Source: Marivirga salinae
GTDB lineage: Bacteria > Bacteroidota > Bacteroidia > Cytophagales > Cyclobacteriaceae
Assembly: GCF_030503855.1 (NCBI RefSeq)
Contig: NZ_CP129971.1
Span: 2,666,001 to 2,730,000, forward strand
Length of the DNA: 64,000 nucleotides
Direction: 5' to 3'
Below, piece after piece: positions 10,149-19,009 of the stretch. The notes beneath the pieces were generated by a model. The model made no database searches. It saw only the letters and a program-made list of their open reading frames with translations, and was not told the origin of the DNA. Both the position numbers and the translations under genes were made by a program. The first letter of the stretch is position 1; every line of letters begins with the position of its first letter.

Positions 10149-10462
10149 AACGTACCCTGAAACCAGCAATCTAAACCATCGGTAAACATATGAAAAAGGA
10201 GTCCGATGGCTACTAGGCGGCTTCTTTTCGGGAATAGTAGAAAGAAATAAATAAGAATGGCATAGTAAGAGTGAAGAGGGTGAAACCCAACGCTGCATCG
10301 ATCAGGATCGAATATAGGACTTGCTAAAAGGTGGTCTAAATCAACCAACATTGTGCCTAATAAAACGAAATAGGCATTCTTCCAATTTTTAGGACTATAC
10401 AAATAAGCAATCCCTAATGGTGCAATAAAATGTAAGCTATAATGTATAATAGTTGTCATCAT
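10145..10462 (-). CDS. DUF6122 family small membrane protein
   Basis: A 105-residue hydrophobic protein with three to four predicted membrane segments. Its sequence pattern (HYSLHFIAPLGIAYLY, MLVDLDHLLASPIFDPDRCS, GFHPLHSYYAI) matches the DUF6122 family. The conserved Asp and His residues resemble the metal-binding pattern of membrane-bound hydrolases such as the YdjM/DUF457 group, but that link is inference. The ATG overlaps the stop of the upstream TPR kinase gene (TGATG), so translation is probably coupled. The function is unknown. Confidence 0.75.
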   Translation of the reverse strand: MMTTIIHYSLHFIAPLGIAYLYSPKNWKNAYFVLLGTMLVDLDHLLASPIFDPDRCSVGFHPLHSYYAILIYFFLLFPKRSRLVAIGLLFHMFTDGLDCWFQGTF

Positions 10463-12330
10463 CAGATTCCTTCAGTTGCTTTAGGGAATGTTAAAATAAA
10501 GCGTGTTCCTTTTCCTTCTTCACTCTCAATTTCTATAAAGGCATTATTGAATGTTAAAAACTGCTTAACTAAAAGCATTCCTAAGCCAGTGCCTATTTCC
10601 TTAGCTGTTCCTTTTCTAGAGAATGATCGTTCGTTTAATTCTCCTTTTAAGCTGGCTAAAGTATTTTGGTCCATTCCAATTCCGTTATCTTCTATACTTA
10701 AAAAGATAGAAGTATCATTTTGAGAGTAATTAACTTCAATAAATCCTCCTGTTGGAGTAAATTTGATAGAATTATTAAGCAAATTATTAATTATTATATT
10801 GAGTTGTTCAGGATCCATGTAAACAAAGCTTTTTGCTATATTATGCTTTAATTCAATGCCTTTTTCTTGAGCTATATACTTTATGGAATTTAAATTTTCA
10901 TCTACCGTTTTTTCTAATTGAACTACTTTAGGATTTGTCTTGAAGCCATCCATTTGGGTATTTGCCCATTTTAACAATCTATTGATTTGCTGATTTACAT
11001 TTCCCACTTCTTGGGTTAATCTGTTCATGAATTTTTCATTGTCATCTTCTGAAATACTTCCTCTAATTTCCAGTAATTGTTTCACTGAATTAATAGGAGA
11101 TCTTAAATCATGCGAAAGAATGGAGAATAAGCGGTTTTTAGCATTGTTTATTTGCTTTAATTCTTCATTCTGCTTTTCAATTTGCAATTTTTTATCCGCT
11201 AATTGCCTATTAATAGCTCCTAAATTCTGATTGTATTTTTCCTTTTGTCTAATATGTCTTCTGTATAGCAAAGCTAAAATTACCAGAAATAATACTAGTG
11301 AGGCTAGCAAGGCAATGATCAATTGGTTTCGGTCTTTATCAGACGAAAGCAAATTCTTTTGCACTTTAAGTTGTTCGTTTTCTGCCTTAGATTGCTGTAA
11401 TTCTGCCCAATTGATTTCATGATTCATTTCTTCGTTCAAAAGGCTATCGCTATATGCCTTATGTATTTTATGATATTCTAATGCCTTTTGGAGTAAATTT
11501 ATTTTTTCATAAGTTTTACTTAATTTTAATGCCACTTCAGAAGCATCCCATTTGGCACCGATTTCTTTAGCTATTTCGAAGGATTTTAAACCATATTCAA
11601 TAGCTTTAGTATAATTCTCTTTTTTGAATTCCAATTCTGTTAATCCGCTTAGGTTATAGCTTTTTTCCCACTGATTTGACTTGCTATCATAAACTTTTAA
11701 TAGATAATATTCTGCAGAATCCAATTGATTTTTTTCTAAAAATAATGACCCTAATCGGTTCATGTCCATTAATGCATATATTTCAAGATCATTCCTTATA
11801 GAGATTTTATAAGATTCGTGATAAGCTGTGTAGGCATCTTCCCATTCCCCGAGTTCTTGATAACAAATTCCAATATTGAGAAGATTAGCAGCTATACTCT
11901 TTTGATGGGCTATTTTTCTATTTATCACTAATGCTTTTTTTATCTCTATTAGGGCTTCATTAAAAAGCTCACGACCTAAGTGTATTAAGCCTCTACCATT
12001 TAGTGCTCTGGCAATACCAACTTCATTGTGGATCTCTTTTGATATATTAAAAAGCTCTTCGTAGCTGTTTCTTGATTCTAAATAATCACTTTGTACGTAT
12101 TGAATAGCAGATTTTATAAAAAGTAATTCTGTATAGAAGATACTTTTTTGGTTTTTAGTCGTTTTCATTTTCTGCTCGACAAGTTTTAATGTTGAGTCAG
12201 GGGAATTATAACGCAATTCGTTTAGCCTATTTATGATACTATCTTGTTCTTTTGTTAATTGTTGAGCATAAACAAAAGAATTCAGAGTAACTGAAAATAT
12301 CAAGCAAATTATAAAAGCTGCATTCATCAA
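10462..12330 (-). CDS. TPR-containing membrane sensor histidine kinase
   Basis: A 622-residue kinase with a signal peptide (residues 1-22, ending VYAQQ), a periplasmic array of tetratricopeptide repeats (about 30-310, for example GRGLIHLGRELFNEALIEI and NIGICYQELGEWEDAYTAY), a membrane segment at 335-357, a coiled coil to about 395, then the kinase core. H407 lies in LFSILSHDLRSPINSV, N box NNLLNNSIKFTPTGG, G1 DNGIGM and G2 GTGLGMLLVKQF. The TPR region probably senses a protein or peptide partner across the membrane. No response regulator is present. It is followed, with a 1-nt overlap, by the DUF6122 gene and lies 53 nt after the helicase gene, so the three may form one transcript. Confidence 0.9.
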   Translation of the reverse strand: MMNAAFIICLIFSVTLNSFVYAQQLTKEQDSIINRLNELRYNSPDSTLKLVEQKMKTTKNQKSIFYTELLFIKSAIQYVQSDYLESRNSYEELFNISKEIHNEVGIARALNGRGLIHLGRELFNEALIEIKKALVINRKIAHQKSIAANLLNIGICYQELGEWEDAYTAYHESYKISIRNDLEIYALMDMNRLGSLFLEKNQLDSAEYYLLKVYDSKSNQWEKSYNLSGLTELEFKKENYTKAIEYGLKSFEIAKEIGAKWDASEVALKLSKTYEKINLLQKALEYHKIHKAYSDSLLNEEMNHEINWAELQQSKAENEQLKVQKNLLSSDKDRNQLIIALLASLVLFLVILALLYRRHIRQKEKYNQNLGAINRQLADKKLQIEKQNEELKQINNAKNRLFSILSHDLRSPINSVKQLLEIRGSISEDDNEKFMNRLTQEVGNVNQQINRLLKWANTQMDGFKTNPKVVQLEKTVDENLNSIKYIAQEKGIELKHNIAKSFVYMDPEQLNIIINNLLNNSIKFTPTGGFIEVNYSQNDTSIFLSIEDNGIGMDQNTLASLKGELNERSFSRKGTAKEIGTGLGMLLVKQFLTFNNAFIEIESEEGKGTRFILTFPKATEGI

Positions 12331-12383
12331 CTGCCAGGATTTAGATTGATAAGACTCTAAATTACACTATAAATATTTACTGG

Positions 12384-14351
12384 CTATTGATTAAAAATAT
12401 TTTCGATTAAAGTCTTATAAATAGGGTTAGATTGCAGTGTAGAAGGGTTCCCTATTATAATTAATTTTCTTTTAGCTCTGGTTAGTGCAACATTTAAACG
12501 CCTATAGTCACGCAGAAAACCAATATTTCCATCTGGGTTGGAGCGAACCAAACTGATAATAATTACTTCTTTCTCTCGTCCTTGAAATCCGTCAATTGAT
12601 TTGATTTCAACATGATAATCCCTTAAAGCAGACTTTAAACGACTTACTTGCTGATCATATGGTGAAATGATCCCGATATCTTCTGGAAACAGTCTGGAAG
12701 ACAATAGAGCATCAGTTATTTCTTTTGTTAAGGCTATTTCTTCCAAATTAAACCAAGAATGGCTATCGGCTAACTGTTGTTCTTTACCATTATCACAATT
12801 TATAAAAACTATGGGTTCAGAAGCTTTAACAACCTTTTCTATAGCAGGATTAACATAGGGGAATGGCTCAAACCCCGGTAAATCATGTAAGCTATGATTA
12901 GAGACCGTTGGGTGTGCTTTTAACTGATTGTCATAAAAATTTTCATTTGAAAACTGCATGATCTCTTTATGCATTCTATATTGAATAGTTAAGATATCAA
13001 TCCTGTTTTCTGGTAATTCAGATTGAAATCTTTCGAACAAACTGATGCTTAAATCGCTTGCTTCTTTTGCCTTTACGGTAGGAGGCAGCTGTTGGTGATC
13101 ACCAGCCAATACCCATTTTCTTCCTTTTACTAGCGGGATTAAAGCTTCTGGTTCTGTCGATTGGGTTGCTTCGTCTATACAGACCACATCAAAGATAATA
13201 TCCTTTAAAAGATCACTTCCAGCGGAAGAATTGGTTGTGCAAATCACAGGACTTTTTTCTAAAATACTTTCAATTGCACTTGTTTGTAAAGCCTGTGCTT
13301 CCTCGTAATTCTTATTTATTTCTTGTTGTATTTTTATCCACTTTGCCATCTTTCTAAGCTTGGCAGATTGTATGCCTCGGTAAGGTTTTTTAGAACTTGC
13401 CAATTGTATTATTTTACTATCACTTAACCCTCTTCTGTTTTGCCCTGAAGCTGGAACGTAATCGTCTTGTTCCTTTTTTAATACTTGAATTTTATTCCAA
13501 ATTCCATTGGCTTGTTGGTATTCTGGATGGTCTTGTAGCTGAACATCTAAACTTAAATTGAGTAGATTTTCATCCATCCGAATCGGATTTCCAATTCGGG
13601 TAGCAGGGATTTCCAAGGTTTGAAGTTTCTCTAAAATATTATCTACAGCAGTATTGGAGGGAGCAGTGACCAATACTTTTTCTTGTTCTTGAAATAAAGA
13701 TTTTATAAGGTAAGATAGGGTAGTGGTCTTGCCTGTTCCTGGAGGCCCGTGTATTAAAAAAATATCATTTATATCTAAAGCTTGATTTATTATTTCTTGC
13801 TGTTTTGAATTCAAAATATCACTACTGAATTTTTGAATATTCAAATTTTCTGATTCATGTAATAGTACAATATTTGATTTAACATATTCTTGTAAATTTG
13901 GTAGCTTTTCTAGGCTGTCAATGGCATCCAGCATTCTTTGAAAAGTTATATCATTTGAATAAAGATCAAGCCTCAAATTTCTTCCGAAAACTAAATAGGG
14001 TGGGATCTTATTATAGGCTATAGTGATGCTTCTTTTGGTCTTACTTACAACGGTTGCTTGCTCTTCTTTTCCTGTAGGTTTATCCTTTGAAATGATGACT
14101 ACATCTCCATTGGAAATTTCATTATCTGGTAGGCCAGAACCTCTCACTAATTTTACTAAAAACACTCCGCCAATTCCGGTGCCAGCATCCTTGCCAATTA
14201 GGTTTAGAATTGCTCGTCCTTTAGCCTCTCTTTGGCGAGCAGATAGAAGCGAGATCTCATTGAGATGAAATTCCATTTCGGCTTTTCTTTCTTTTTGAAT
14301 TAAGCTCTCAAAAAAATTCTTGTACTGATTAATATCGGTAAATCTCTTCAT
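12384..14351 (-). CDS. Superfamily 1 DNA/RNA helicase (IGHMBP2/Upf1-like)
   Basis: An ATP-dependent helicase of the IGHMBP2/Upf1-like SF1 group. Motif I is GPPGTGKTTTLSYLI, motif II is DEATQ, and later motifs include LAGDHQQLPPTV (III), QYRMHKEIMQFSN (IV), SIDGFQGREKEVII (V) and RLNVALTRAKRKLIIIG (VI). An N-terminal OB-like region (GGVFLVKLVRG, NGDVVIISKDKP) precedes the helicase core. I place the start at the ATG reading MKRFTDINQY, 27 nt inside the longest frame. An exact TAnnTTTG element covers the more upstream ATG, and homologues start near this point. The product has 655 residues, the usual length. The role is probably RNA or DNA remodelling in the cytoplasm. Confidence 0.9.
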   Translation of the reverse strand: MKRFTDINQYKNFFESLIQKERKAEMEFHLNEISLLSARQREAKGRAILNLIGKDAGTGIGGVFLVKLVRGSGLPDNEISNGDVVIISKDKPTGKEEQATVVSKTKRSITIAYNKIPPYLVFGRNLRLDLYSNDITFQRMLDAIDSLEKLPNLQEYVKSNIVLLHESENLNIQKFSSDILNSKQQEIINQALDINDIFLIHGPPGTGKTTTLSYLIKSLFQEQEKVLVTAPSNTAVDNILEKLQTLEIPATRIGNPIRMDENLLNLSLDVQLQDHPEYQQANGIWNKIQVLKKEQDDYVPASGQNRRGLSDSKIIQLASSKKPYRGIQSAKLRKMAKWIKIQQEINKNYEEAQALQTSAIESILEKSPVICTTNSSAGSDLLKDIIFDVVCIDEATQSTEPEALIPLVKGRKWVLAGDHQQLPPTVKAKEASDLSISLFERFQSELPENRIDILTIQYRMHKEIMQFSNENFYDNQLKAHPTVSNHSLHDLPGFEPFPYVNPAIEKVVKASEPIVFINCDNGKEQQLADSHSWFNLEEIALTKEITDALLSSRLFPEDIGIISPYDQQVSRLKSALRDYHVEIKSIDGFQGREKEVIIISLVRSNPDGNIGFLRDYRRLNVALTRAKRKLIIIGNPSTLQSNPIYKTLIENIFNQ

Positions 14352-14377
14352 TTCATTAATTGATATTATTGGCAACA

Positions 14378-14407
14378 CAAACTTAAGTAAAAGCTGATAG
14401 TTTCAAG
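14378..14407 (-). promoter_or_regulatory. Candidate promoter of the SF1 helicase
   Basis: The minus strand has CTTG (14407-14404), 18 nt, then TAAGTTTG (14385-14378), an exact TAnnTTTG. The element overlaps the most upstream possible ATG of the helicase frame, which argues for the internal start chosen here. Confidence 0.42.
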
Positions 14408-15011
14408 AACTTATTCATAGCTAGTAGGGGAGATTAGTAAAATACAATTTCAGTTTTTATTAAGTTTGAATATATGTTTTTATTTGTTCGATAGCCTATT
14501 CGAATTAGCCTTTCCAAATTTTCTACATGCTGTTTTTGATATTGTATTATTATTATAATATCCCAAAACTTAATGTGTTTTGATGATTTTCGTAGATATC
14601 CCTTAGTTTTTGAGTCTATTTTAATAACAGTAGATTATTTGGTTCGAATTCTCCACTTAATGTAATGCTTTGTTAATAAGTTTTAAAATACTATAAATGA
14701 ATTATTAATAAATTTTTAATAAAGTATAACTTCAATAAATTACTTGAGTTCATTTTTCGTTTTTTTTCATGCGCAGAATTTTATTCTGTAAAATGGATAC
14801 GGTTTGTTTACCCCTAATAGAATACCAATTGTATGATTTAGTATTTATTTTGACAATTATTATCAATCTATAGAATTGTGTTTTAATTATATACTATTTT
14901 GATTCATGATAATGTGTTTTGATGTGTTCTAATTTTTTAAATAAAGGTTAATGATTTTATTATAATATATAGTAAGGGCTTGTATTAGAATATTATAATT
15001 TAAGTTTTATC

Positions 15012-15019
15012 TAGTTTTG
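15012..15019 (+). promoter_or_regulatory. Candidate -7 element for the EEP gene
   Basis: TAGTTTTG followed by CA is an exact TAnnTTTG. It covers the TTG that begins the longest frame, so the true start is the ATG at 15065, with a leader of about 40 nt. Confidence 0.45.
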
Positions 15020-15064
15020 CAATATAGATTTCTACTTATTAACTATTTTTACTATTATCGCTTT

Positions 15065-16069
15065 ATGAAGAAGGTATTTTTAATTACAGGAATTATTATA
15101 GTCTCAAGTTTTATCATTTTCTATTTTTGGGCAAGTTCAAGTTTCCATAATTCAGAGAATTATAATAAGGTAGTTAGTTATGCAAGTGAGTATAAAATTA
15201 ATTCAGATACTTTGTCAGTTCTTACTTACAATATTGGTTACCTATCAGGCATGACTAACAATCTTCCCGTTGATAGAAAGGAGTCTTTGTTTTCTGCTAA
15301 TTTATCAAAATCGACCAGCTTATTAAGAGAGTATAATTTTGACTTTATCGGTTTACAAGAAGTTGACTTTGGAGCCTCGAGAAGTTTTAATTATAATCAA
15401 TTTGATAGTCTAGGTATTCACTTAGGATTTCATCAAGGAGCATATGCAGTTAACTGGGATAAGTCCTATGTTCCTTTTCCTTATTTTCCTATTAAAAATC
15501 ATTTTGGTAAGATCTATTCTGGGCAGGGTGTTCTTAGTAAAACACAAATTATTACTAATGATTTGGTGGTTTTAAGTAAACCAATTAGTGCCCCATTTTA
15601 TTATAATGCATTTTATCTGGACCGAATTTTACAAATAAATAAAATACAAATTGGTTTAGATACACTTATTATTATGAATGTTCATTTAGAAGCATTTGAT
15701 AAAGAAACTAGAGAACTTCAAGCAGAAAAGGTTTTAACAGAATTTAATAGGTGGTCAAAAGATTATCCAGTTATTTTGATGGGTGATTTTAATAGTTGTC
15801 CGCCCTTTGCTAGTGACATCATAGAACAGGAGAAAACAATTGAAATATTTTTAAATAGTCCACTTATTAGTGAGGCAATCTCTAAAGATAGATACCTTCA
15901 AAATGAATCTCGATATTTTACTTTTGATACTGCTGAACCTTACGAAAGATTGGACTATATATTTTATAATAATAATAAGATTCAAAAAATTGATTCGGAT
16001 GTACTAAGAGAAGCTAAAGATATATCAGATCACCTTCCTGTTTGGATGGCTTTCACCTTAATTGAATAA
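15065..16069 (+). CDS. Endonuclease/exonuclease/phosphatase family protein, membrane-anchored
   Basis: A 334-residue protein of the EEP (DNase I-like) superfamily. An N-terminal hydrophobic segment (KKVFLITGIIIVSSFIIFYF) acts as an anchor or uncleaved signal, placing the catalytic domain outside the cytoplasm. The family motifs are in order: LTYNIGYLSG, GLQEVDFG (catalytic Glu), MNVHLEAFD, LMGDFNSCPP (Asp/Asn), RLDYIFYN and ISDHLPVWMAF (catalytic Asp-His). Substrates of the superfamily range from DNA to phosphoinositides and sphingomyelin. An extracytoplasmic phosphodiesterase is likely but the substrate is open. It appears to be a single-gene unit. Confidence 0.85.
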   Translation: MKKVFLITGIIIVSSFIIFYFWASSSFHNSENYNKVVSYASEYKINSDTLSVLTYNIGYLSGMTNNLPVDRKESLFSANLSKSTSLLREYNFDFIGLQEVDFGASRSFNYNQFDSLGIHLGFHQGAYAVNWDKSYVPFPYFPIKNHFGKIYSGQGVLSKTQIITNDLVVLSKPISAPFYYNAFYLDRILQINKIQIGLDTLIIMNVHLEAFDKETRELQAEKVLTEFNRWSKDYPVILMGDFNSCPPFASDIIEQEKTIEIFLNSPLISEAISKDRYLQNESRYFTFDTAEPYERLDYIFYNNNKIQKIDSDVLREAKDISDHLPVWMAFTLIE

Positions 16070-16371
16070 GTGGTTTCATCTGTTTCATCCATTGTGTCAG
16101 GATCAGCCTTTGTTGAAATAATTTTAATTGATACTATACATTTCATAGTGATTGAAGTCTAGAGCTATTAGTTAATATTTTACAACATCTGGCTGCCTTT
16201 TGTATTCTCTTGTTTCACCATTACAGCTGTAAGTATCTTTTTAAAATTAGAGTACTTAGCGGGTTTCGTGTTTATTTAATTTTCATCTGGTATTAAAATT
16301 CGAATCTATATTTTTAATGTCGATTTCAATATTTATTCTTAATTTCAGATTTATATAATTCTTTAATAATT
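16070..16371. other. Intergenic region, nothing recognised
   Basis: About 300 nt of AT-rich sequence. It has a short direct repeat (GGTTTCATC / GTTTCATCC) just after the EEP stop and no clear terminator, promoter or ORF. Confidence 0.4.
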
Positions 16372-16920
16372 ATGAATCCAAAAATTCAAAAGCATTGGGC
16401 TAGAGTAGAAGAAGGGAAAGCTTATTACGAAGCACTCTTACAAGTTTTCAATGATGAGCAACTTAATTTTCATCCTGAAGAAGGTTCTTGGTCAATGCTA
16501 GATGTTATGCAACATCTTTATACTTCTGAGAATATCAGTTTGCAGTTTATGCAAAATTTTGATTTTAATAGAAAAGACGAAAAAGTAGGATTGAAGTCAG
16601 AAATCAAAACGATATTGTTGGTTAATCGATTAAATTCTAAAAAGAAATATAAAGCCCCTAAGGTTTTATCTGAAAAGAAAGATAGTTTAAGTATAAGTCA
16701 TGATGCTCATGATTTTTCTCATCAATGGGAACATTTAAGAAATGATATGTTTAATTTTTTAAGTGAATTTCCTGAAGAGAAAATAGGTCATTTTATTTTT
16801 GTGCATCCGGCAGTTGGTAAATTGAATGTTTTACAAACTTTGCAATTTTTTGTATCACATTTAAAACATCATCAATATCAGATAGAGTCTATCAACCATC
16901 ATAAAGATTTCCCAAAATAA
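16372..16920 (+). CDS. DinB-like (DinB_2) family protein
   Basis: A 182-residue four-helix protein of the DinB/YfiT superfamily. The hallmark first-helix pattern SWSMLDVMQHLYTSE places a metal-ligand histidine at H48. The C-terminal helix contains the histidine-rich FVSHLKHHQYQIE that supplies the other ligands. Family members are metal-dependent enzymes, some of them thiol transferases or hydrolases, but most in Bacteroidota are uncharacterised. There is no signal peptide, so it is cytoplasmic. The gene stands alone between two intergenic gaps. Superfamily assignment is good and function is unknown. Confidence 0.75.
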   Translation: MNPKIQKHWARVEEGKAYYEALLQVFNDEQLNFHPEEGSWSMLDVMQHLYTSENISLQFMQNFDFNRKDEKVGLKSEIKTILLVNRLNSKKKYKAPKVLSEKKDSLSISHDAHDFSHQWEHLRNDMFNFLSEFPEEKIGHFIFVHPAVGKLNVLQTLQFFVSHLKHHQYQIESINHHKDFPK

Positions 16921-17039
16921 TTATTGATTTAGTAGAGTATAGGTTCATGTTAATCGAAAATTAAATTTTTCTTCAACATTCAATGACAATAATTTCCTTC
17001 TTTATTTATATTGCTAAAAATTTAACTTAACCATTAACT

Positions 17040-17501
17040 ATGATACCCGAATTAGAAAATTTATCAGAATCAGAGATTGACTTGTTGAAAAAAATACCTG
17101 CAATGGTTACTATTTTAATAGCAGGGGCTGATGAGCAGATCAGTAAAGGTGAATTAAAAGAAGCAATAAATTTGACTAAGATAAAGCAAAGTAAGGCTAG
17201 AAAGGAATTACTTAGTTATTATCAAGATATAGCACCAGATTTTGAAAAAAGTTTAAATGAACTACTGAATACTTACCCTAAGGAAGCGGAAGTCAGGAGT
17301 AAGCAAGTAATTGAGGATATTGAAAGATTAAATGACATTTTAAAGAAAGTAGATAAAAACTGGGCCAATCAGTTTGTTGAATCTATGAAAGACATTGCTA
17401 AAAAGGTTGCAGAAGCTGCTGGTGGTGTTTTCGGGTATATGTCTATAGGATATGAGGAATCGAAATTGATCGATTTGAAAATGATTAAAGTGCCTGATTA
17501 A
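17040..17501 (+). CDS. Hypothetical protein with TerB-like helical domain
   Basis: A 153-residue, mainly helical protein. The segment ILIAGADEQISKGELKEA (about residues 26-43) resembles the acidic first-repeat signature of TerB-like proteins (DjlA/TerB fold), and the C-terminal AKKVAEAAGGVFGYMSIG is rich in small residues. There is no signal peptide or membrane helix. Similar stand-alone proteins occur in many Bacteroidota without known function. The TerB link is a pattern judgement and does not imply tellurite resistance. Confidence 0.6.
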   Translation: MIPELENLSESEIDLLKKIPAMVTILIAGADEQISKGELKEAINLTKIKQSKARKELLSYYQDIAPDFEKSLNELLNTYPKEAEVRSKQVIEDIERLNDILKKVDKNWANQFVESMKDIAKKVAEAAGGVFGYMSIGYEESKLIDLKMIKVPD

Positions 17502-17700
17502 TTGAAGTTTACTTAAAAATAGTGCTTAGCTGTTAAAGAATTTAAGTTTTGAGGTGAATAATTGGGTAGGTGAAAAATTGGTGAAGTATTAATTATGTTC
17601 ATCTCTTCTAAATCTGCTTACATGTAAACCTGCCTTTTACTAGCTAGAAGGGAAATGTTTACTTTTAATAGCGGGTCAATATCTATTCACCTCAGTACTT

Positions 17701-18732
17701 TTACTTTCCCAAAGTAGATTCTCTTAAAATCAAGGAAGTTTCCATAATATAGGTTTCATATTTAATGGGTTTATTTTCTCTGGTAAGTTGAATTTCATTA
17801 ATGATTAGTTCTACTGCTTTCTTACCCATTTCATAATCAGGTTGAGCTACAGAAGATAGGGGAGGATCTACTACTGATGCCATTTTCCAATCACTAAATC
17901 CCATAACGGCAATATCTTCCGGAATTCTTAATCCCTTTTCTTTTATAGCTTGAATAGCCCCTATTGCTGTTGGGTCTGTTGCACAAAAAATTGCATCTGG
18001 AATTTCATTTTCTGATAATAAGGTTAAAGTTGATGTATAGCCATCTTCCCTTGAAACCAAATTGCATTTTTTCATAAAGTTAGGATAGAAGGTTAATTTA
18101 TAGTCTCTTAAAGCAGATTCAAATCCCTTATATCTTTCTTTTATAGTGTAGGGGTCTGCTAAGCCAGTAATATGGGCTATTTTCTTTTTTCCTAGGCTAA
18201 TTAAATGTTCTGTTGCGTAATAGGCACCTTTATAATCATCACAAATTATTTTTGCAGATTCCATCTCAGGATTAACCTTATCTATCATTACGACCGGAAC
18301 ATTATGTTCTTGTAAATTTTTAAGGTGATCTACATTAATAGTATTGTCTGATAGAGAAATAATCAAGCCGTCAATCATACTCCTTTGAAATGTATCTACT
18401 CCTTTAAGTTCAGATTCATAAGATTCATTACTTTGATAAAGCATCACACTATAGCTAAGTTTTTCAGCTTCGTTAATTATCCCACTGATTACGTTGGAAA
18501 AAAAATGATGAACTATTTGTGGTATGATTACCCCAATTATAAACGATTTTTGGTTTTTAAGATTAATTGCAAACTGATTTCTTTGATAATGTAATTTCTC
18601 AGCAAGTTCAAAAACCTTCTTCTTTGTTTCTTTTCCGATATCTGGTTTGTTATTCAAAGCTCTTGAAACTGAAGGTATGCTTATACCTAATTCTTCTGCA
18701 ATATCTTTCAACCTAATATTATGTTTACTCAT
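17701..18732 (-). CDS. LacI-family transcriptional regulator
   Basis: A 343-residue LacI/GalR repressor. The N-terminal helix-turn-helix is RLKDIAEELGISIPSVSRALNN (in two parts, residues 7-28), with the hinge helix at about 45-60, then a periplasmic-binding-protein-like sugar sensor domain (IIGVIIPQIVHHFFSNV, DGLIISLSD, AHITGLADPYTIKERYKGF, PDAIFCATDPTAIGA, VMGFSDWKMASVVDPPLSS). The effector is probably a sugar or sugar phosphate. It is divergent from the SusC gene of the trehalase locus, and a LacI-type palindrome lies between them, so it likely controls that locus. Trehalose or a derivative is the inferred inducer. Confidence 0.92.
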   Translation of the reverse strand: MSKHNIRLKDIAEELGISIPSVSRALNNKPDIGKETKKKVFELAEKLHYQRNQFAINLKNQKSFIIGVIIPQIVHHFFSNVISGIINEAEKLSYSVMLYQSNESYESELKGVDTFQRSMIDGLIISLSDNTINVDHLKNLQEHNVPVVMIDKVNPEMESAKIICDDYKGAYYATEHLISLGKKKIAHITGLADPYTIKERYKGFESALRDYKLTFYPNFMKKCNLVSREDGYTSTLTLLSENEIPDAIFCATDPTAIGAIQAIKEKGLRIPEDIAVMGFSDWKMASVVDPPLSSVAQPDYEMGKKAVELIINEIQLTRENKPIKYETYIMETSLILRESTLGK

Positions 18733-18800
18733 ATTAATATTATTTTAACCAAAAGTTTCAGTTTAATTTAGAAAAAATCTAAATAGTAAGTGTTTTTCGC

Positions 18801-18818
18801 TACGTAAACGATTACGTA
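18801..18818. promoter_or_regulatory. LacI-type operator between regulator and SusC gene
   Basis: TACGTAAACGATTACGTA is an 18-nt palindrome in which 8 of 9 base pairs match, with a central CpG as expected for LacI/GalR operators (consensus of the type GTAANCGNTTAC). It lies 69 nt from the LacI start and 192 nt from the SusC start, well placed to control both. I cannot point to a convincing SusC promoter nearby. Confidence 0.6.
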
Positions 18819-19009
18819 AGATACTAAGTGTACTTTTTACACACAAAGCCTTGCAGAGATATTTTGGAATTTTTACATTGTTATTAATTTATTGTTAAAA
18901 CCAAATAAAATATAAACAGTTATGTATTGAATGGAGTAAAAACAAATGTAAACTAGGAAAAATCAAAATTAAATTATGGAACTATTAAACGGCTAAAATT
19001 CAAAAATTC

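Larger units (their letters stand above)
14352..15064. other. Long AT-rich intergenic region between helicase and EEP genes
   Basis: This stretch between divergent genes carries no credible ORF. It holds the two promoter elements listed separately, a small hairpin CAGAAT-TTT-ATTCTG at 14774-14788, and an imperfect palindrome TTGACAATTATTATCAA at 14850-14866 (one mismatch), which could be an operator for the gene at 15065. I see no tRNA or repeat family. Confidence 0.5.

Noticed and set aside
15017..15064. N-terminal extension of the EEP protein from a TTG
   Set aside because: The extension reads MQYRFLLINYFYYYRF, precedes a normal signal anchor and overlaps a promoter element.
17618..17627. 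10-bp palindrome TTACATGTAA after the LacI gene
   Set aside because: It is short, 3' of the gene, and does not match the 18-bp operator candidate.
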